A stretch of DNA of 26,532 bases from Methanoregula sp. (GTDB lineage Archaea; Halobacteriota; Methanomicrobia; Methanomicrobiales; Methanospirillaceae), in NCBI GenBank assembly GCA_013331015.1, contig DUHF01000104.1, forward strand, positions 1 to 26,532, read 5' to 3'. Below are positions 24,501-26,532 of the stretch, piece by piece (within the stretch, counting starts at the first letter, position 1; each line of letters opens with the position of its first letter). The notes below the pieces were generated by a model, which saw only the letters and a program-made list of their open reading frames with translations, ran no database searches and had not been told where the DNA came from. A program made the translations under genes and the position numbers.

Positions 24501-24667
24501 TCCCCGGTTCAACCATCAACTCAACCGTTCTTGCCGCGAACTCGACCATGGTGCTTGGCTACTTCCCGATTCCCGCAGGGGCAACCACCGGCTCGTACCG
24601 GCTGGATGTGTTCACGCAGGGTGGCGGGATCAACAGCAGACTCAACGGGTTTGCCGTGACGGCATAA
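18569..24667 (+). CDS. Giant secreted surface protein: DUF3821, four PKD, two beta-propellers, six TIG domains
   Basis: The product has 2032 residues from ATG 18569; ATG 18605 is an alternative. A Sec-type hydrophobic segment (about 27-43, SPFFALLLLIILVLGAALATG) is followed by a Thr/Pro-rich linker. Domains, from the sequence: DUF3821-like, about 155-424 (GQGATIFIGEQGLNI ... WDYDHAADVTGTSV); PKD 426-508 and 511-591; seven 47-residue repeats 594-927 (WxIETVDSxGDVGxxTSLALDSSxNPHISYYDxTNxxLKYAxWNG), probably a 7-bladed propeller; PKD 929-1012; eight PQQ-like blades 1014-1362 (SPAVADGIVYxGSxDGKMYALNAxTGxxLW); PKD 1364-1449; six TIG-type repeats 1451-2032. No C-terminal membrane anchor or sorting signal is visible, so the N-terminal helix may anchor it. 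It is probably a long cell-surface fibre or adhesin. DUF3821 is, to my knowledge, typical of Methanomicrobiales surface proteins. Confidence 0.87.
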   Translation: MHENRPETEFNSMISAPPHRPASSPFFALLLLIILVLGAALATGTIEADPSAVSGQDPENSEYPAVTSTPDVSATATPGPDPTVTPQPDITEKPEVFGTTPPLPEPGENPLVTPVPTTLPDLLTAITTLVTPLPSPVLLSNTNPVPSSEGESPAPDVNGTIIGQGATIFIGEQGLNITHALNQANAAPDIDGVPALTSIGWWPSAALVGTTAPARTVDVSVTYASLLVDPANFVGYTGGWYLLDAGGMAANATHPVFSAMDPMLDLRVWDYDHAADVTGTSVSSGTRLGFRIDTNMYAAVDAIHRSPLNPSTDGFINLIVKNESATILTALYNESTSEDPEVAGPTTILKNYVNVQPYFWGSSGTYSWKTNATDNGIALYPDGTYTVQAESTLNHMKDNYKNAGADYTGKTVSAIYTITLASGTGAPVAGFAATPTSGTAPLTVVFTDTSTGSPTEWNWTFGDGDATNATVQNPVHTFVTAGTYTVSLNATNAGGSNTTVRIGYITATMPDVPVANFNAEPATGLFPLTVTFSDLSSNGPTEWNWSFGDGNMSVLQNPVHIYTAAGTYTVSLNATNAAGSNTLTKAGHITVGTPTWNIETVDSDGDVGDYTTLALDSSDNPHISYLDFTNYNLKYAVRNGGSWTTQIVDSGGHTVGWYPSLALDSTDNPRISYLDSFNDDLKYAVWNGASWNIETVSAGGASQEPTSLALDSSGVPHIGYHSFDDSDLKYASWNGTGWTIEVVDNNGVVGLDPSLVLDSTDNPHISYYDQTNADLKYAKWNGAAWSIETVDSDNDVGMDSSLVLDSSGNPHISYYYLTGGMSGNGDLKYAKWNGAAWIIETVDSSGDVGKHTSLALDSSDRPRISYWDLQNDHLKYAVKNGGNWVAETVDSSGNVGWYTSLALDSSNNPHISYYDYTNTAVKYATKESDKAPVVNFSATPMSGTAPLAVTFTDTSTGSPTEWNWSFGDGGYSAIQHPVHVYASGGIYSVSLNASNSEGSDTLTKSSYLTINSSGPSMMYRADPRHTGTYDDGGTRPTDILNWTFETDNSVSNTPAIVGGVVYTGSGDGKMYALDADTGIEYWNFSVFSLNESYSPAVTEGRVYFGSTDGKVYALNASTGNKVWEFMAGESVNSDVTIRDGILYTGSGTPDRIYALNAHDGTERWHFNAAGNVATSPAVADGIVYAGSNDGKMYALHATNGTLLWANTTGDFVHSSPSVVNGTVYFGSFDNTFYALNAMTGLELWHFTAGDFGRSSPAVADGIVYVGNRDGNLYALDAMNGAVVWDYNLGDWVDYSPAVASGVLYIGGSDHHLHALNATTGALLWQFDAGVITLNNVYDPAVADGKVFFGCREGRVYALGGPAGPAPVAGFTATPTTGTVPLTVVFTDTSANIPAQWSWSFGDGDATNATVQNPVHTYAAEGIYTVSLNATNNGGSNVSVRTNYITVNAQPKPKIDTVTPITAVNNRTIDFIIKGSNFDPGSGKTWVNFTRGAFDNLNLTVTEVTPAKINVTMTVPHDAPTGGWNLTVSTVYGKKSDVRKNAVTVSRFPMAVIDKVEPTAPWLRNTTVAFAITGKNFLPGQTSVYLVRTVGGAALNTVNITRITTTRIEGSVDVPANALLGNGWSVNVSTIDSGRNGTRPAAFTVANTPPPTLSSLTPNYGSKNTTVVFTIAGTNFQTGDGKTRVRIYEDVMDTELAVNMTSLTPTKITGTVEVTNDAMAGSHILEVKTVDGGTVTKPAAFSVRYSGIPTIMAFRPDSGYHNETVEFSITGTNFQPGNTVVALKNQTNGAVLNTTNLTRVTSTAISGTIHVPANAPTGYYRLDLTTTDGGVTNKRNAFRVKQVMPPTIASITPTTGAKGSVVAFTIRGTNFQGGDKTTVQVYDVVSGTWLSTTLLQVTETTIIGSVTIPNSAPAGKYTLDVRTADGGTASRYEAFTVNYLGLPSISSIVPATGKRGTDVNFTLKGSNFVDGGTIVRMRIPGSTINSTVLAANSTMVLGYFPIPAGATTGSYRLDVFTQGGGINSRLNGFAVTA
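20350..21350 (+). repeat. Seven tandem ~140-base repeats encoding propeller blades
   Basis: Seven copies encode a unit of about 47 residues ending LKYAxWNGxxW. Copy 5 has a short insertion (LTGGMSGNGD). The conserved words SLALDSSxNPHISYYD recur at fixed spacing and share codons between copies, pointing to duplication within the gene. Confidence 0.8.
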
Positions 24668-24770
24668 GGAGCAGAGCCGGAGAGCAGTCCCATTTTTTTG
24701 ACAGGTTTGTCATCGTTTTCAACCGGTATAAATGCACCCAATTGAAAACATCTGCTCTGGAGAAACGAGC

Positions 24771-25052
24771 ATGAACGGGAGTTCACACCCGAACGATGAA
24801 AATCTGATGAAAAAAAATGAACACAAGCGTCCTCGCCCGTATCCTTCTCGCTCCTTATGGGGGCGGTACGGCCCAGGAGCGCCCGCGCAATGGTCCAGGG
24901 CTTGCGGATGCGATAACGCTTTTGCGGGGACTCAATGCGGGACACTCTGGGCGGATGAGCTCTTGACGGGGTATTTCATAAAAAACCGAATTGAAGCCGG
25001 CACGGGGGTTTCCTGTGCGGGGGTGGCGGCAGGCATCGCAAGTGCCATGTAA
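24771..25052 (+). CDS. Possible small ORF, unknown
   Basis: A 93-codon frame starts at ATG 24771. It is preceded by a TATA-like GGTATAAATG (24725-24734) and by TGGAG eight bases before the ATG, which is one of the few Shine-Dalgarno-like sequences in the window. The product begins MNGSSHPNDENLMKKNEHKR and later has four cysteines; I recognise no family. A competing 49-codon frame overlaps it (24817-24966, ending GLADAITLLRGLNAGHSGRM). Its composition is not convincing and it may be a gene remnant or chance. Confidence 0.2.
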   Translation: MNGSSHPNDENLMKKNEHKRPRPYPSRSLWGRYGPGAPAQWSRACGCDNAFAGTQCGTLWADELLTGYFIKNRIEAGTGVSCAGVAAGIASAM

Positions 25053-25312
25053 AAGATCTGGAATCGTAATCTATGATGATTTAATATGAAAATACCCCGG
25101 AAATTTTCATCCTGTATGCTTGCGGCTCGCGAGTATCATGTCCGTTTCCATGGGAAAATCCTGACAGTTCATCTGAATTCGATCGCGATGGAGCCACGGG
25201 CGCCCGGGGTCTCATCGACCCTCGCCCCTTGGAGCATGAACGAGGCAGAGGAATTTATGATTGAAAATTGCCAAAAACGGGGGTCAAGGGGGATCGGCCC
25301 CTTTGGCTGTCT

Positions 25313-25336
25313 CCCCCTCTCTTGGGAGAGAGGGGG
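25313..25336. repeat. Perfect 10-bp hairpin
   Basis: CCCCCTCTCT pairs with AGAGAGGGGG around a TGGG loop. No T-run follows on either strand, so it is not a standard terminator. It may belong to a dispersed palindromic family. Confidence 0.6.
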
Positions 25337-25571
25337 TCACCTTCACAAATTCCACTGAAGCGTTTCTGAAAGGATTTCTCCAGAGCCGTATTTGGGATAA
25401 TCCTTACCGCCCGGGGTGATAATCCCTCGTTACGATGGTTACATCAGCGCCATTCCTGTTTTCAGATTCAAGCCGTTGCTCCCAAAAGAGGCATCCCCCC
25501 GTGCGGCGGTAAAGCAAAGTACTGAATCAGATACGGGACACATAACTCACGGTGTCAACCTCTCTCCCCCG

Positions 25572-25597
25572 CCCGCACGACTGCCAGCCCGTGGCGG
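25572..25597. repeat. 8-bp hairpin in GC-rich context
   Basis: CGACTGCC pairs with GGCAGTCG around a ten-base loop. It is flanked by a C-rich run on the left (near 25563-25571) and a G-rich run on the right (near 25600-25624), which could extend the stem imperfectly. It lies just beyond the end of the aminotransferase gene and may help end its transcript. Confidence 0.45.
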
Positions 25598-25723
25598 CAG
25601 TCGGAAGGGGAGGGGGTTGGGGGGCACTCATTCTTATCTCCGGCATGGATTTTTTCCTGCTGGTTTTCATTGTTCAGGTCAGAACAGGATCCGTTCCTGC
25701 AGGTTTCTGCCCGAGCAAAGATT

Positions 25724-26532
25724 TCACTTCTTCCCTGTCATCTCCAGCCCTTCGAGCCTGCGGCACGCTTCAAGAAGCGTCTCATCCTTCTTCGAGAAGG
25801 TGAAGCGGAGCCGGTTCTCCCCGCCATGGCTGTAAAAGGAGCTGCCGGGGACTGCGGCAACGCCGGCCTGTTCGACAAGGGCCTTTGCAAACTCCATATC
25901 CTTCATGCCGAACCCCGAGATATCCGTGAAGATGTAATACGCTCCTTCCGGCAGCTCGCAGGCAAACCCCGCTTTTTTGAGGCCGGTATACAGGATCTTC
26001 CGCTTCCGGTCGTATTCGGCGGCAAGCTCCTGGTAATAGGACTCCGGCAGGTTCAGGGCAGCAACGCAGGCCTGCTGGAGCGGTGCCGGGGCACCGACCG
26101 TCAAAAAGTCGTGGATCTTCCGGATCCGGGAGCTGATCGCCTCATCGGCAAGGGCATACCCGACCCGCCAGCCGGTCACGCTGTAGGTCTTTGAAAAACT
26201 CCCGATGGTGATGGTCCGGTCGTGCATCCCGTCAAGCGATCCCATCGAGACGTGCCGGTGACCGTCGTACACGATATGCTCATAAATCTCGTCTGTGATG
26301 GCAACGGCATTGTGGTCGATGCAGAGGTCGGCGATGAATGCGAGTTCTGATCGGGTGAAGACCTTGCCGGTCGGGTTGTTGGGGGTATTGAGGATGACCG
26401 CCCGGGTCTTTTTGGTGAACGCGGCCTTCATCTTCTCCTCATCGATGGAGAAGTCTCCTTTCAGCGGAACATACCGGGGGACCGCCCCGGAGATCTGCGT
26501 GTCCGGACCATAGTTCTCGTAGAAGGGTTCCG
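25724..26532 (-). CDS. PLP-dependent aminotransferase, class I/II (partial, N-terminus outside window)
   Basis: The frame is open to the right edge, giving about 268 residues of the C-terminal two-thirds of the enzyme. NTPNNPTGKVFTRSEL, then AITDEIYEHIVYDG and SFSKTYSVTGWRVGYA are the hallmark motifs of aspartate/aromatic-type aminotransferases; the Lys in SFSKTY forms the Schiff base with pyridoxal phosphate, and the Asp in TDEIY pairs with its ring nitrogen. The C-terminal RLRFTFS contains the arginine that binds the substrate carboxylate. It moves an amino group between an amino acid and a 2-oxo acid in the cytoplasm; which amino acid cannot be told from this fragment. The first 33 residues in the window (EPFYENYGPDTQISG...) lie upstream of an internal Met at 26431, which is not the true start. 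Confidence 0.92.
   Translation of the reverse strand, partial: EPFYENYGPDTQISGAVPRYVPLKGDFSIDEEKMKAAFTKKTRAVILNTPNNPTGKVFTRSELAFIADLCIDHNAVAITDEIYEHIVYDGHRHVSMGSLDGMHDRTITIGSFSKTYSVTGWRVGYALADEAISSRIRKIHDFLTVGAPAPLQQACVAALNLPESYYQELAAEYDRKRKILYTGLKKAGFACELPEGAYYIFTDISGFGMKDMEFAKALVEQAGVAAVPGSSFYSHGGENRLRFTFSKKDETLLEACRRLEGLEMTGKK

Larger units (their letters stand above)
24668..25723. other. Gene-poor region with hairpins
   Basis: About 1050 bases separate the giant gene from the aminotransferase gene; both are transcribed toward this gap. A T-run at 24694-24700 may terminate the giant gene. I see two palindromic structures (25313-25336 and 25572-25597), a TATA-like box near 24725-24734 and only weak open frames. 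Base composition is patchy: GC-rich around 24830-25030, AT-richer around 25050-25150. Confidence 0.55.

Noticed and set aside
25086..25358. 90-codon plus-strand frame in the gene-poor gap
   Set aside because: It reads through the 25313-25336 hairpin, has no recognisable features and no start signal.
25416..26194. Plus-strand frames of 139 and 174 codons
   Set aside because: The right part is antisense to the aminotransferase gene and the left part crosses the palindrome at 25572-25597; no protein signature is seen.
1..26532. tRNA, rRNA, CRISPR array or transposase genes
   Set aside because: Scanning both strands by eye gave no tRNA T-loop context, no rRNA core sequence, no regularly spaced repeats and no transposase-like protein; a dedicated search could still find a divergent RNA.

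Overview
The window reads as chromosome of a methanogenic euryarchaeon of the order Methanomicrobiales, most like Methanoregula and relatives. The grounds are archaeal class III (prepilin-type) leaders of the form D-R-A/G before V/L/I-S-E, TATA boxes close upstream of start codons with almost no Shine-Dalgarno sequences, a DUF3821-type surface domain, abundant PKD and IPT/TIG domains, and a GC-rich base composition. The genus is inferred, not proven. I found no rRNA, tRNA, CRISPR array or transposase.

Region 1 (1-3420) is housekeeping. It holds the end of a ferrous-iron transporter (FeoB), then two cis-prenyltransferase homologues on opposite strands. The plus-strand one (266-901) lacks the catalytic motif but keeps the C-terminal RxG. 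The minus-strand one (1667-2431) has the catalytic DGNRR but lacks the RxG. Together they look like the two subunits of a heteromeric enzyme making the polyprenyl (dolichol-type) glycan carrier. Between them is a ribbon-helix-helix/winged-helix protein. A radical SAM protein overlaps the catalytic subunit gene by 4 bases.

Region 2 (3421-4052) is non-coding. It contains a perfect 19-bp inverted repeat enclosing smaller hairpins, and then the promoter of the first pilin gene.

Region 3 (4053-16483 and 18569-24667) is the core of the window: a cluster of large surface proteins. Five have a type IV pilin-like N-terminus (short leader, one hydrophobic helix, small head). Their C-termini differ: a unique beta-rich domain, PKD plus a beta-helix, five TIG domains plus a polyglycine-rich domain, alternating PA14/PKD, and seven TIG-like repeats. 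Among them is a divergent membrane protein with a cytoplasmic PH-like domain and two extracellular repeats. A 2032-residue secreted protein (DUF3821, four PKD, a 7-repeat propeller, an 8-blade PQQ-like propeller, six TIG) closes the cluster. No pilus ATPase, platform protein or prepilin peptidase is present, so assembly must rely on genes elsewhere. I infer a set of adhesive pilins with exchangeable tips; the many N-glycosylation sequons fit with the neighbouring lipid-carrier synthase.

Region 4: an Rsm22-family methyltransferase (16719-18227, minus) sits inside the surface cluster. After the giant gene come about 1 kb with no convincing gene but several hairpins (24668-25723), and then the 3' part of a PLP-dependent aminotransferase (minus), cut by the window end.
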